Origin: Mesocentrotus franciscanus
Taxonomy: Eukaryota > Echinodermata > Echinoidea > Camarodonta > Strongylocentrotidae
Assembly: GCA_037976565.1 (NCBI GenBank)
Contig: CP137668.1
Span: 7,004,496 to 7,068,495 of the forward strand
Reading direction: 5' to 3'
Length of the DNA: 64,000 nt
Below the pieces are notes generated by a model that saw only the letters and a program-made list of their open reading frames with translations, searched no databases and was not told the DNA's origin. Of this stretch, positions 43,973 to 58,900 are shown piece by piece (positions within the stretch are counted from its first letter, which is position 1; each line of letters starts with the position of its first letter). The position numbers and the translations under genes were made by a program.

Positions 43973-46900
43973 ATGATGAGGGTGAAATTTGAACATGAAT
44001 CACGTCTTGTGATTTTCAATCGCATAGTCTTCTTTGCAGTGGTGGTTATTTCCTTATCGGGGCAGTGTAAGTTATCATTCTATTATTGATATAAAACTAT
44101 TTTAGAACATAACAACATGTCCACAGGCTATGCAAATGTGTTACGATTTATATCATTCTTATTACCATGGTAATTCATTAACGTTTGTTGCATTGTACCT
44201 CGTGTAGTTCTATATTAGTTCATAATTATTTATGATTTTAAAAAATAATTTTGAACAGATCGTTTATTGTGTGATCTTGTGAGATAATTTTTATGTGAAG
44301 TTTGGAACTCCATCTTGAAATTTACGAAAGTATCAGATATTGAATCATAAATTCATTTAGTCGTTTTAACGTTATAACCCTTTCTAGAACTCAATTTTAG
44401 AAATGATGATGATGATTATTATTATTATTATTTCATTGGTCATAACAAAACATTTTTATCAAACTTTTTTTTCTCCCTTTTTCATAAACGTATTTGGAAC
44501 ATATTATGTAATGAGTTTATAATTAACTGACACATACTTTTGATGATGATGACGATGATGATTCGCAGCATTTTTTTTAACGCCATATGTTAGTTAGAAG
44601 CATTCAAAGGCGCGAGTGTATTACATTTCAGTGCAGAGGGACATATATTACACTTTATACATCATAATTGTATTTCTATAATTCCGCATTATTATTGTAT
44701 GAGAAAAAAAAGGTTTCTTCAAGAACAGCCTTCATAAAGCACCCACAATTTGCGGTTCGCAAATATAATATTCTGCTACGCCCATATACCGATACCATAG
44801 ACTCGAAGGCGAATATTACAATGAAACGTGTGATATGAAAAGATGAATAACAATACAACCGTCTCCGCTTTTTCCTTGTGCATACAGAAAGCGAGATGAA
44901 GTTGACACAGTTTCAGAGTTATGTCGCTTTTGAAGGGTGTGATTCGTTCTTTCGTGTCCCATTTTCTTACAAGTGAAAAAAAGAATGTTAAGGATGTAAA
45001 ATAGAGCGAGAAAGGTAGAGGGACGGAGGGAGGGAGGTGGAAAGGGAGAGAGAGGGGGAGAGGTAGTAGGGGAGGGAATGCGTGCGTGCGTGTGTGTGTG
45101 TGTGTGTGTGTGTGTTTGAGAGAGGGAGAGAGATATGTATACACATTTTGAGACAGAAAAGTACATTAAATAATCCGATATACCTAAAAGTAGGGGTTGA
45201 TATAGCAATATGCAAGTGAAATAGGGGTACATACACATTCAATGGAAGAATTAGACGCATTTATTGGGACATGGGGAATAGAATTTAATTCTCACAATTA
45301 TGATAAAGTCTTGCATTATTGTATTCTTATAGGGTACGCTTGTCGAAGGATCGAAGGACAAGTTGGGAACGAAAAAGGGGAGACAGAAAGACTGTAAAAC
45401 AGAAGAAAAGAAAAAGGGAGGAAGAACAAATAGTTAAGAAAAGTGAAGGCAAAGTTATCTTTGCCCTATCTAAATAAATTTCACATTGTCCATTTTGTAG
45501 ACATATTTTCTGCTCCAGCAGTCCTTTTCAACAATGGACCTACTTTGATAGACTTTGGGACCCTTATTTATTTTACCACGACCTCACGAACTTAAAGTAG
45601 TAAAATGTGTCATATTTGTTTTTATCCACACAAATTGCAAACCGTCACTTCACATCATAGATTTTTGTGAAACGGGTTTTTAATACAAGCAGTTAGAAAT
45701 ATTGTATGTTAAATCTTTATGGTTTAGTGGCTTGAACTAAAACAATAATAATTAATAAGTATTAAATCTATGAAAATAGCTTTAAATGTTTCTAACATTT
45801 TTAGTAATGACAAAATTGAACTCTTTTTTTCATATTTGAACTTTGTTATTTTAATCAGTTATTATCGAAATTTTATCTTTACATCGAAATTATTTACGAA
45901 ATGTAGGTGTTGGAAATATTGGCGGCGCCGGGTTTGGAAAATGAGGGAGGGAGCAAACTGAGGACAAAAGAATATAAAGTTTTTTTTTCTTCTCTGAACT
46001 CGTCCATTGGGTCTAGCTAGGAGATCGAAATGAATTTCCCAATTCATAACAGAAATGATATTTCGTCAGCAGCCATAACAAATTCCTACAGTGGAGGGAG
46101 TGTTCCGAAGATTAAGCCGTGAGGGTGGGGGGTATTTACACAGATCAACTAGAAAACACTCCTCATTATCGACGTTAAAGATACTATGTCCCTTTGCAGC
46201 CAACATCAAATTCTGTAGAACTTTGCAGGAATTATGAATATGTCATGTATGTCCTATCTGTGAAATTTAAACGTTAGCAGTGTCCTAATATTCAAATTAT
46301 GCAAGGAAACCTGTTTACTTGCTAGACTTCACTGTCAGACACTATTGAGTGACTGACTGGCTTTTTATCTTTGGTAATAACATACATAAAATGAGCTGTA
46401 AAGGGTACATGAGCATTTGTCTACATCAATAACCCACTTCTTGTAATGGCCAAAATTAAACTGATTGAATCTTTGCGCAGCATAAAACGTACGACCATTC
46501 GGTACAATGGTCTGAAAATCAGACTATTACTTACTGGCTCTATAGCTCCTAAGTCGATTCGACAACTAATAGTCGTTATTTTCCCACTTAAAGACATTTT
46601 CAAGCCCCTTTTTTTAGGGAAGTTCTAAATTAGTATTGTCTTTCAAATGCCGTTGGAATTTAACCTTTTCATTTTTTTGGCCTGCAAATGGGACATAGTA
46701 CCTTTAACAGGAGCTGAAGGGGAGGGGAGTGGTGGGGTGGGGCAACAAAATTAATCTGTAAATGCCCCTATACCCTCTGATGCAGCCACTAATAACTCCT
46801 GGTATAACACACTCGTCTGTGTGGCTCTCACCATTATTTTAGACCAATTTTCAAATAAAAATGGCGATCAAAGTTCTTTTATTGAGAAAATACAGGTGCT

Positions 46901-49900
46901 CATCGCTCTTGAATAGATATGTTAGGCAACAGTGTGAAAAAATGGTGTTCATATGGGTTACTGTAACTCTTCTAAAAGTGATTTTGGTATTCAATAGATA
47001 ATATAAATTGACCGAATTAATCACTATTAAAGGTATCGTTTAACCTCATCTTCACCCATCTAGCTTTGGCCATGGTGTGTCAAGATCAAGTCGTCCAGGC
47101 AGCTGATTGGTCCACTAACGTCACAGTACGTTACAACACCAACGTCACATCTCCCGATAATGTCACCTACGATACTGTGGACAATTCCTCTTTCCCCGTG
47201 GGGATGTACAACATCACGACAACACTCAATGGTGCTCCTGATTGCACCTTTCTTCTCGTCGTTCTTGGTTAGTTGCATTCTATTTCGACTTTAAAATAAT
47301 CCTGTTATCCATAGCAAGATCGCAAAAAATGCAAGAAATCAACTCGAGGACAATAGCAATACCCTATTGTGTTGCTTATAGAAATCATGTTCAGAGTATG
47401 GAACAATACGTCACTGTCATGCCTGCCCGCGCAATCCAATGGGTGACGCACAAGGCCATTGGAATTGCCTTAGTTTTTTTTTCTTTCTAAAGTCTTTCGG
47501 ATCGGTTCCATAAAGGGAAAAGGTGTTGATTGAGTAATATAATATATATATACATTTCATTCAGTTCTGACCAGAAAGATTCGTTGCAGGTGCTGCAGAA
47601 GGTGCCGAATTCTGGATTGAAAAGTCAGCTCAAATAAATATTATGTGACTACTTTTATTAGAAGGACAGCCCTCAGCACCCCCAATGAAAAAACAACTCC
47701 CAAATGCCTGGGTGGAAAATACGTATACATTGCACATATTCAATTTACAAATGCTTCGTTTTTTCTCTAATTTTTTACCTACATCCTCTCCCATTCGCCT
47801 TCCCTTCTATCTCTTATATTTTACCTTTCTTTTGTCTTCTTCTTTAATACCCCACCCTCTATTTCTCCAGCTATCAGCATCTCTCTCCATGTCACTTCTT
47901 AAGTTTGTCATTTGAATGTAATTGTTTGCATATTGTAACTTGTATATATTTTAATTGTGCTGTAGGTTATACATTATGATTGTCTGTTATGTATATTTTG
48001 TATATTACTTTTGTATATACATTGTTTGTATTTTTTATACAGGGCCCTCAAGGACAGTATTTTTTTAAACTGAAGAGGCAAATTAGTAGATAATATAACT
48101 GAAAATGAATAAAAAATAAATAAATGAAAAGCAATATAGATAAATCCATGAAGAACTGGTGCCACAATATTACATTCCACTGATGATGTTCCTAGCTAGG
48201 TCATTTGTGTTTCTGTGAAATCCTTTATTTACATCAAAATGACCACCCCATGGAGGATGGAAGGTTGTCTAGCAAAGAATGGCAAGCCGTGAGAGAGATC
48301 ATTCTCTTTAATAAGAAATCAAATAGAAGTAATTTCAAGACATCTAGAAAAAGCTCACATTTTTCTTTTTTTACATTATTTGCTGTTCGGTAGTTCTTTC
48401 TTCTTTAAAGGGAATATGATTGTACGTAGCTAATATCTTGATATTTTGCGTACCGATGTATACTTTCTTTTAATTTCCATGTACTTCACTTTTTCTTCTT
48501 CAGCCAATCCTATATGTCCAACAAACATTTCGATGTCAAGTGATGAGAACGTGACAACAACCAATGTCACCTGGAGCTATCCTAGCGAAAATCGCATTGA
48601 CCTTTTCCTTTGACCTCTAATCCGCTGAACGGGACAACCTTTGACCTTGGTGTGACTGACGTCACCTTATCCCTCACAGAATTCCCGGAATACAGGTGTA
48701 CTTTCAAAGTGGAAGTGAAAGGTGAATAATTTAAAAACAAAATCTTTCTTATTACGACACCTCTGTGTGTACATTGTGTAAGAAAATATTAACTAACAGG
48801 TAGATTATCGTTTACACTAAATCCAGACCAATTGCCCGAGACCATTTCAGAAGGCAGTCTGAGATAAATAGCGTTCTCGGTTGGGTTAGGTGTAACACCA
48901 AAATGAAGTTTTTTAAGACCTATCTTATGGTGTAAGAAGAGACAAAATGACAGTGGCTTTATGCATGAAAGTATGACGCCATAGTTTATTATGTGGTTTG
49001 TTAAATATTTTTGTTGTTGGGGGTGGCAATGAAAACTAATTGTACTGTACGTGAAGCATTGCGTATTTTAATAAGTGCGACCATAGATGGTTTGGAACAT
49101 TGTCATAATGTTATTATTGAAGTGCGTGGTGTTGACACTGTTACACCAATATAAACAGACTGATTATACTGTATGTCTTAGCGTGGCACATCCATCTAAA
49201 AAATCATAGCGTGTTCACAAACACAGAGGATTGGAAACAATATCATTGTAAAACTGAGGCTTTCCTGAAATAGTGTTTAGAAACACATACTATGCGTATA
49301 CAGTGATCACATAGAGGGATAACAATATTTCAGTCAGTTTGTTTTATTTTTACACTCTCTTCACACTGTTTTTTTGCAATGTACGACGCTGTGTTCTGTG
49401 CGGTATTAACAAGAATCCAAATTTGTGGAAGAGGTGCATAAAGGCTCTCCAATGATACTAATATTATAACGAACTGGTACAAAATATATTTGCAAGCAAA
49501 GACAAATATGATTAAAGGGAGTCACTCGTCAGTTTCCATGTGCAGAAGGCCATAATTCGCTGACACCAGACTTGGTGGAAATACCATTAATGGGAGTACA
49601 AATCTGCACACAGCAAACCCGTAGGCCAGTCAAGAATTCCCCCCTAATCTCTCGGAGAATACTCGAGAGTCTTCGGGTGACGGAAAAGCAGAGCGTTACA
49701 TAAGGTCTAATGGTCATAAAACTGAAGGCTAACCCTGGTAATTGACAACACCTGTTATTGGGTAAACACCCGAACGGTGTCGAATTCCCCATGAGAGCTG
49801 ACTACTGAGTGTCTTTAACATAATACTAGGTCGAACTCTCTGCTTTTCCTATAACTGTTTTGCTCTGTCTGTCTGTCTCTCTCCCTTTATCTCTCTCAGA

Positions 49901-52900
49901 TGAGCAGCCACCTTGGCTGACATGCCCAGAAAACCTTGATGTGAATAACTCGGCAGTGGCCATCTGGGATGTCCCGATGTCTTCGGATAATTCTGGAAGC
50001 GTTCTTCTGAGCTCCAGCCACACACCAGGAAGCTATTTCCCGTTCAATACATCTACCGAGATTACCTATACCGCGGTGGATAGCAGCGGGAACAGAATCT
50101 CTTGCTCGTTCAATCTGACCGTCGTCCGTAAGCAAAATCATTTTTGAGTAAATCGTTACAAGTTGCAGAACACACGCCCGTACATCCACCCACACATCCC
50201 CGCCCACCCGCCCACACACGCTCCTATATTCTCTCCTCCTCGTACACCCACGCGCGCACACGCGCACACACTATCGAATAAATTAATGAATAATTTTGTG
50301 AATAAATGAATTTAGGAGAAAGGGAGAACATGATCATATCATACTATCGTAAACACATACTCCCCATGAATTTTTTCTCATCGTATCGATGTTTGATCAA
50401 AATACTGAGCATGATGGAATTGTTATAAACAACATGAATCTGTGGTAGCGAATATAATACACCACTAGAGAACAAATACAGCCAATCAGGAGTGGAACTT
50501 ACTCTTGTATTACAAAGTACAAACAAAAATACTTAAAATGTTTTGCCGCACAAATTAAAGAAAGTTATTGGTTCTGGAATTTGTAAGTGTTTGTATGCTA
50601 TCATCTAATTATAAGTTGGAGTCTTCGTTGTGCTTCTTGTTGCAGGAGACGGCTCGCCGGAGATCATGAACTGCCCCTCCGACCTGAGTAAGGCGGTACC
50701 CCCCGGTGTAACCAACACAACCGTTACCGAATTCTGGTCCCAAGAACCCACGGCTATGTCCCCATCAGGCGGCATGGTGACTGAATCCAGTAATTACATT
50801 CGAACCTCGAGCTTTGGCATTGGTACTACCCGGGTTACCTATACGTTCACAGATCAGACTGGCTCCAGCTCCAAATGTCGTTTCCTCGTCTCCATAACAA
50901 GTAAGGTGTATAGACATCATAAAGCGAATGTGGGAATCAGACGATCAGGGTCGGGTGTTAATGATATAATTGTGAAAATATCGGTAGTCCCATTGCTATT
51001 TTTGCGTATCCGGACACCTACCCCTGGACATCCACCCCCGGATAACCACACCCAGTCAACTACCCCCTAGGACAACTACCCCCTAGGACAACTATCCCCA
51101 ATAGGGCAACCACCCTGTAGGACGACTACCCCCCGGGACAACTACCTAGGACAACTACCCCGGACAACTACCCCCGGAAAAACTACACCCTACGACAACC
51201 ATCCTCTAGGACAACTACCCCCGGACAACTATCCTAGGGTAGTTGTCCGGGGGTAGTTGTCCTAGGGATAGTTGGCTGGGGGTCGTTATCCGGGGGCGGA
51301 TGTCCAGGGGGTAGGTGTCCTAGAACCCTATTTTTGTATTGGTGATAGTGATAGTGGCAGTGGCAGTGGTAGTAGTAGTGGTAATGACAGTGTAAGTTGC
51401 ACTGGTTGGGATAAATTGACTAGTTCATGGCACTAAATTGTTGTTGGTATCAATAGCCTACTGGTATTGCACATTTATTGGTATTGATGTTGGTAATGGT
51501 ATTAATACTGGTATTGGTATTGGTATTTTATGAATTCTATCATCTTCCCATTATTGCATCGGGTCTACTGTTTATGTATCATCTTCCCATTTCAATATAG
51601 GAGAACCTGACACAGTGGCACCGACTGTTGACAACGGAGTAGAATGCCCGTCAGATGTCATTCGGAACGCTCCGCCGGGAACGACAGAGATGCAAGTCAT
51701 GTATGATGAGCCGACATTCAATGATCTCGTCGATGGGAAAGATATCACGGTCACGCAGACGAAAGAATCGGATTCGCTGTTCAGTGCGGGAACGACCCAG
51801 GTTCTATATGTGGCTGCAGACATGTCTTTTAATATCAACAGCCAATGCATTATAAGCGTAACGGTCAATGGTAAACGCAATAAAAAGAATGTTTTAATTT
51901 TCTTTTCTTTTTATAGCCAGCCACATGCGGTTTTATTGAGATAAATATTTTGTTATGAATCAATCATAAACATACCTTTGACTCTGTTGATTAAAATACC
52001 TTTTATTTGAGTCGATATATTCAGTTATCTCTGTTTTGAGATATTCATGCGAGCGATATTATATTTTAGATTAAAATCCGTTAGATTTGATAATTATGTC
52101 ATGATTTCCATAATGCGAAGCTACAAACATAAGTTTAAAAGTAACATGATATTGCAAATCTTGAAGAAAAAAAACACATAGTGGATTACTATTACCATGA
52201 CCTTAAAGTAAATATTTTTATTACAAAATGACAAACGGAGGGGGGAGCTGGAAACTAGAGCTCATAGTGTGTATGCTAAAAGCTGGGGTGTAGCTAAATC
52301 TGGTTGGCCATTGATTACAATTACAATTACACTTTCAATTACAATTGCAATTACAAATAAAAATTAGAATTACAAATCATCTTGTTTGAAATTCTTGTTG
52401 GTTTGGGAAATCCAGCTTCAAGTCCAAGAGGCGATGAAAATGTTTTCGGGAGATATAATGACATTAGTTGCCAAATACCCACCCTAATAGGGCCATAAAG
52501 ACACCTAGACAGATGAGACTCTGAGCACCCTCCCATCACAATGATGTAAACAATTAGAAGCATAATATAATTTTTGAATAAATTAGCTCTTTCCCTTCCC
52601 CTTCAGAGTTTCCGGTTATGTTTTCGGTAATATATTACATGTAAGACGTATATATGCTGTTATTGTTTTTCTTCTTTTCCCCAGTGACGGAAGACAACGA
52701 GGAACCAGTCATTATGGGTTGTCCAGGGAATATCACTCGTTGGGTGGGGGTAGGAGTCCCCCCTGTGGTGGTCAACTGGACCAAGCCCAATGCCACGGAC
52801 AACTTTGAAGTGGTATCTTTTAACTCCTCCCACGAGCCAGGTTCCATGTTCCCCGAAGGAGTAACAAAAGTCAACTATACTGCAACGGATCTAGTCAACA

Positions 52901-55900
52901 AGCAAGATACCTGTGAATTTTACGTCACAGTTATAGGTAAATACTTTCTTCATTGTCATTATCAACTTCATTATTAACGTCATTATCGTCGTCATCGTCA
53001 TTATCATCTTCATCATTATACGCACCATCGCCATGATCAACATCATCATCATCATCGTCATTATAGGTATCCTCACACTTAACAAAATTACCACCATCAT
53101 CATCATTATCATCATCATTATCATCATCATACCCATCGCTGTCATTATTTTAAAACATGTGACACAGAATTTCATGTAACTTGAATCTGATATTATCATT
53201 GTCATTTTTTATGATCTCTAGCCTGTTTTGCGACCCGACACTCGACCATAATACGAAAAAAAATAACGTCCCTTTTTTACAAACATCGATACATCTGATT
53301 TTTGTGTTTAATTGCATCTGATAGTTGATACCGAGAGACCGGTCATAATGAACTGTCCTAATGACATCACCGAGTTCGTTGGTGAAACGATGAACTCTTT
53401 GGAAGTGACGTGGGCGTCCCCAAATATCACGGACAACTCTGGTATGTACCTTGTGGAAACCAGCCACCAATCCGGAAACAGTTTTCCAGCTGGCCCCCCT
53501 ACCGATGTCATCATCCGTGTCGAAGACGAAGCTGGAAATGTGGCGGCACTATGTACCTTCAGAGTACACATAACCGGTGAGGCTTCTTCTTTACATCCTC
53601 CTCCATTTTCTTTTTGTTCTTCGTCTCCTTCACTTTTACTATTCATTTTCCTTTTTATTATCGTACTTCTTTTTCTTTTCCCTTTTCTCCTTGTTTTTAT
53701 TTTCCTTCTTGTTTCTTTCTTTATTCGCCTTCGCCTCTTTTCTCCTTCCTCTCCTCCTGCTTCTTTCTTCAATTCTTCTTTGATTCTCCTTCATAATCAC
53801 TTCCTTCTTCTTCTTCTTGTCCACTCCTTCTCCTTGTCCTATTCCTCTCCTCTCCTTCTCCTCATCATATTTCTTCTTCCTGTTCTTCCTATCTTTCATC
53901 TCCCCTTTCTTGTTTATTGTTTTATTGGATATTTACCTGAATATCACGGTAATAAATAGTTTTTAAACCATGATCAATATCATCTTGATTAGCCGTAATA
54001 GCTCACTCTTCCAATGCATACTGTCAAAAACAAATTTAATCATTATCAGTATAACGAGATAGACAGTGCTTGTTGAAATGTGTTACGATCAAGGAGAATT
54101 TGCCAAACGATTCTAGTGGAAGGTGAAGGAAGATGACGATTTGTAGAGTGCACGTGTAACCCCTGGGCCCAGTGGCGGATCCAGGGGGCGCCCCTAGAAA
54201 AAAAACAGGTAAAAACACCCTTTTTTGAAAAAAAAAAGTTGGGCCCCCTCCCCTGGCGCCCAAGGGGGGGGTGGCGGTGGAAAAAAAATTAACCCTTCCC
54301 GTAGGGAAAAAAAAATTTCGGGTGCCAAAGAAAAAAATTACCCTTCCCGGAGGGAAAAAAAATTTTCGGGTGCCAAAATTTTTTTGCTCACTACCCCACC
54401 CCACTGAGCGAAAAATCGACCGGCACGATTTTCAAATTTTCGCACGAAGTGGGCCCCTTTTTAGGCCCCCTCCCTTGCCGCCGGCTGGATCCGCCCCTGC
54501 CTGGGCCCCACCCCATAGTTACACCACCGGTGATATTAGATAACTCTCTCTCCTCCCCCAACCCCACCACCACCCTCCCCCTCTCTCTCTCTCTCTCTAT
54601 CACTCTCACTCTTTCATTTAATATCCTACTCCAGTCGATCCGGCTCCCAATCTCGTGTGCCCTTCAATGGTCAGCAATAGCACCTCGGTCCACCAAAGAT
54701 CATTCGTAATTCTTTTCCTCGGAATAGAAGAGGAGATTGCAAAATATTCCCTTTTTCTGTTTATTTGACAACTCATTTTATTTATTCAATCGCGATTTTC
54801 ATTCTAGAAACATATTCATATTCAAAATGCAGCTAAACTTAATTAATACTTTATTTTTTTGAACAATTTGAAACTTTCTTAAAGTTTGTAAACCCTGGAA
54901 ATTCAAGGTTGAAAACAAGTACAAACATGTAAATGGTGCGTAATGGATAAGACTAGTCACCGGACGACAGATAAGAAGGCGACACATAATACGGATTGCG
55001 CGCTTTTCAAGAAACCAATATTATTACCATTGGTATACATATTTTGTCAAAACCAAAACAAACTTCAGATACCTATCTCAAGTAGTGATTGAAGGAAATG
55101 GTTATCAATACACTTTACGCCATTACCTCTTATTCCAACTATAGTAAACAAAATGATTTTGTTCAATAACAGTCGATTCGGATGTTCCTCAAATCTTGAA
55201 CTGTCCACCGGTTGGCCCTTTGGTGTTCTCAACCCCGGAAGGACAAAACTCTGCCATTGTGACCTGGGATACCATCACGGCAACCGATACTGCAGATGGT
55301 AGCGTACCTGTGAGTTCAAGGATCAATCCAGGGAATGAACTCACCATAGGCTTGCATCTTGTGGAGTATGAGGCCACAGATAGCAGCGGGAATGTGGCGA
55401 CATGCCCATTTACGGTCGAAGTCAGGGGTAAGTATATAATTTTTTTAAGCAGTATTAAGGGGAGGATGGGGTAACCGCCCTGCACCTTCATCATAATTGG
55501 GAGAAGAAAAAAAAATCAAAATGTGATAATTGCACGACTTTATTGTTAAACCATGTTATTGGTTATCCTAAAAGACTTAATAGCTCTAAGGGCAAAACTG
55601 AGGTATTCTACCAAAAAATCTGTCTTTATGGTAAGCACTAAGTTGCCTCCCCCTTCTCCTTTCTAATCCTTGTTATACAATATGATATCCATGATATAGA
55701 TAGGCCTAACTAATGTATTAGGATTGTCAGCTCAAAAATGTATTAAACTAGCCTGTTAAAATCTTCGTTACAGTCTTTGGTTATGCATGACACAAATCGA
55801 ACAAAATAATACTTCACGCACCCGCAAAAGATGAAACATAATTATCAAGCATGAGACCAGAGAAAGAGAAGTAATTTTACTTTGTATATTTTCAAAGACG

Positions 55901-58900
55901 CTGAGCCACCGAGGATCACCGGTTGTCCTGATGATATCATCGCCTACGCGCTTCCACAACGAACTCAGACCCCTGTGTCGTGGACCACGGAAGCTACAGC
56001 AACAGATAACTCTGGATCAGTGACGGTCTTCAGCAACCCAGCATCGGGCTCGCTCTTCAGCACTGGTCAAACAACCCAGGTGGTATACTCAGCGAGAGAT
56101 CCATCACAAAACGAAGCTGGGAATCCGTGTAGCTTCACCGTCACTGTACAGACGGCAGGTATGTTCCTCCAGGAGTGAACTGGTCACCATGGCCATGGGG
56201 AAGTTGGGTAGTTTTCCCACTCGATATTTCGGCTACTTGGCCGGTCCATTTTTTGGTCTGAGAGCCGGTTGATCAAGATCAGATTGATTGAGTGGGCCGA
56301 TCACATCGGAATCCCCTAGCCAAGTATCTGTCCTAGTCCGCCCCTAATCTCATTACGAATAATATGACACCAGCAGATCTTGTTAGGGCGTAAGAGACGT
56401 TCGTCCCACCTTTTTCTTTGGCCAACGCCTTAAGGTTTGGCGAGCCGGAAACGCACGCCCCCTCCATTAAAAAAACCCTGGATCCATTACTGAAAAGAGC
56501 CCTTGAAATGCAGTTTGAGCTGTATCTATAAAACCAGCAAAAGCCCACGTCACTTACTAGCTTCCTCATGAAAGCAGGATACTCTCTGGGTGAATTACTT
56601 TTCAATTTATCAGAGAAGTACAACGGTTATTTTGCACCTTTTATTGGCCGGTTTACTACCTTGTCGCACATCTGGACAAATACAACATTAATATTCACAA
56701 CCGAAGTATTTGCTTGATTTTGACCTTATACTTATGATCAGTTGCTAGTTTTATTGATACAGCTAATATCAAGTGATATAGAACGAACGTATTCCATTAA
56801 GAAACGTTGTTCAAACTGTTGAAGGAAATTTTACAGTTCAAACGTAGAATCTCCAATTCTTGTTGTAAGCACTCTAGTCAGCGAGTTCAACTTCTTCATA
56901 TTAGAATAGAAATGACATTTGTTTTATCTTCCCATTGTTTGTTTAAAGGATTAGTCGACATTATGAGCATCCTCCATTAGGTGTGTCGTAAGAGGTGAAT
57001 TAAACACTTCACTGAAGATGCGAAGGTTGCGGGTTCGATACCCGGCATGGCACTTACATGTCAGTCCTTGAGCAAGACATTTTTATTCCAATTGCTCCTC
57101 TCCACCCAGGTGTCAAATGGGTACCTGGTACGAAACTAAAATCATTTCGGTATGTTCAGCATCGTGCCCGCCTGCATGTAAAATGGCGCCTGGCCAGAAT
57201 GCTCCCAAGGGAGTAGAGAATGCAGTAGACCTACTTTGTGTGCGGGCTAGCCTGAATCTGATGACCGTGGTATCTCTAAAGTGCTTAGAGACATTGCAGA
57301 TTTGTAGGCACTACATAGATCCAGAAAACGGATATTATTCCCTTTTTTTTCATTTTATCTTCTAATAACTGTAGATTTGATTAGTATCAGAGGATCGGTG
57401 ACGCTTGATATGATTCGCGGGAATGGCATCTTTCTCGATCAGCAGACAGCCCGGGAAAGCTTGCAGGTTGACGTAAGATTCTTTTTCTTCTTTTGAATCG
57501 TACACAGTTTTCTTAAAATCTAAATGAGTCGCAATTTCCTCCTCAAATTGGCACCAAATTTAATTCAATTTTTTTTAAAGTAACCAATTAATATGATTAT
57601 GTGTGCTATTTGAGAGTCGAACGCTGCAGTGACATCGATCATACTTTAGGCCTACACTTATTGTAATCAAACATTTCTTATTTGCCCATGGTTAAAGAAT
57701 GGCCTCCCCGACTCTCTTTGAAACAATAGTACAATAGATAAGTTTAATTCTGTCCTTAAAACACAATTATTCTAAATGTTAAACAGATAAAAAGAACTCG
57801 GCACTTGTCCCGAAGCGCATAGCGACATACTTATGTAATGTGTTATTTCATTTCATTTCATTTATTATGTACATTAGAGGATAATTGTTCATATTTACAT
57901 TAACAATCTTGCTTCGCAGTAATTTCACAAGTACAACATATAATTGACAATCATAAGTTATGCACTATACAGGAATGGTTCATTATTATTTTTTATCATT
58001 ATTAAAAAGAAATGAAAATCATAATTATCTATCCGTCACAGCTGGCGGCATTATTCCGGGGTACAAGCCTTGCTCCTGTCGAATTTGTGGATGTTGAGGT
58101 GCTGAATTCAGTAATAGATTCGAACAACAATCTTCGTGCTAGCTTCACTCTCTACTTTGCTCCAGACTCACATCACAACGAAGAGGAAATCAAAGAAACC
58201 TTTTACAACGCGCTCGGGAACAGAGTTAGCTTCGACAACGGGAATGTCATTGTACCAGATAGCTTCGATCTGAGTAGGTAGCATTTCAAATTAAAGCCCT
58301 ATCGTACAACGGATAAATAGGAACACATATTTTATTTCCTTTTTACATAATTCCCCCCGCATTAAAATCAAGCAGATCCTCTTTCTTTTTTTACGCATCA
58401 TGAATAAAGGAAATGAAAAGAATATTAATGCATCATTCTCGGATATAAGAAATAATGAAAGAATAATGAAAGACTTGAAGAAAAACCCCAACCCAATGGA
58501 ATATCAATAACATTGTGTCCATCAAATTGTCCATCAAATTTGCGAACATTAATAAAAGGTACGTGTAGGCCTACACTTATTCTTCCCTCTCACATGAAAA
58601 AATATGCATTTCTTAGTTCTGTACCGATGAGTGATTGTATGTTTTGTTTGTTATTGAAATCATAACCTTATTTTTAACATGATTTTATGAAATTTCCTAG
58701 TTTTTCCCATTCTTCATTTTTAATATGCTCATTTTCTAATATATACACAATTTTATGGTTTGATATTTTATAGCCGTATCAGAATACCGTGGAGAGTTCA
58801 CTCTCAGGAGTATCGTTCCAAATATTGACCTGGTAGACTTCACATCATGTTGCTCCGATCCTAATAGTCCAAGTTATCAAGCACTCATACAGAGGATCTA

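Noticed and set aside
53577..53959. hydrophobic frames after HYR exon 8
   Set aside because: Polypyrimidine tract in an intron; the exon ends with a good donor at 53577.
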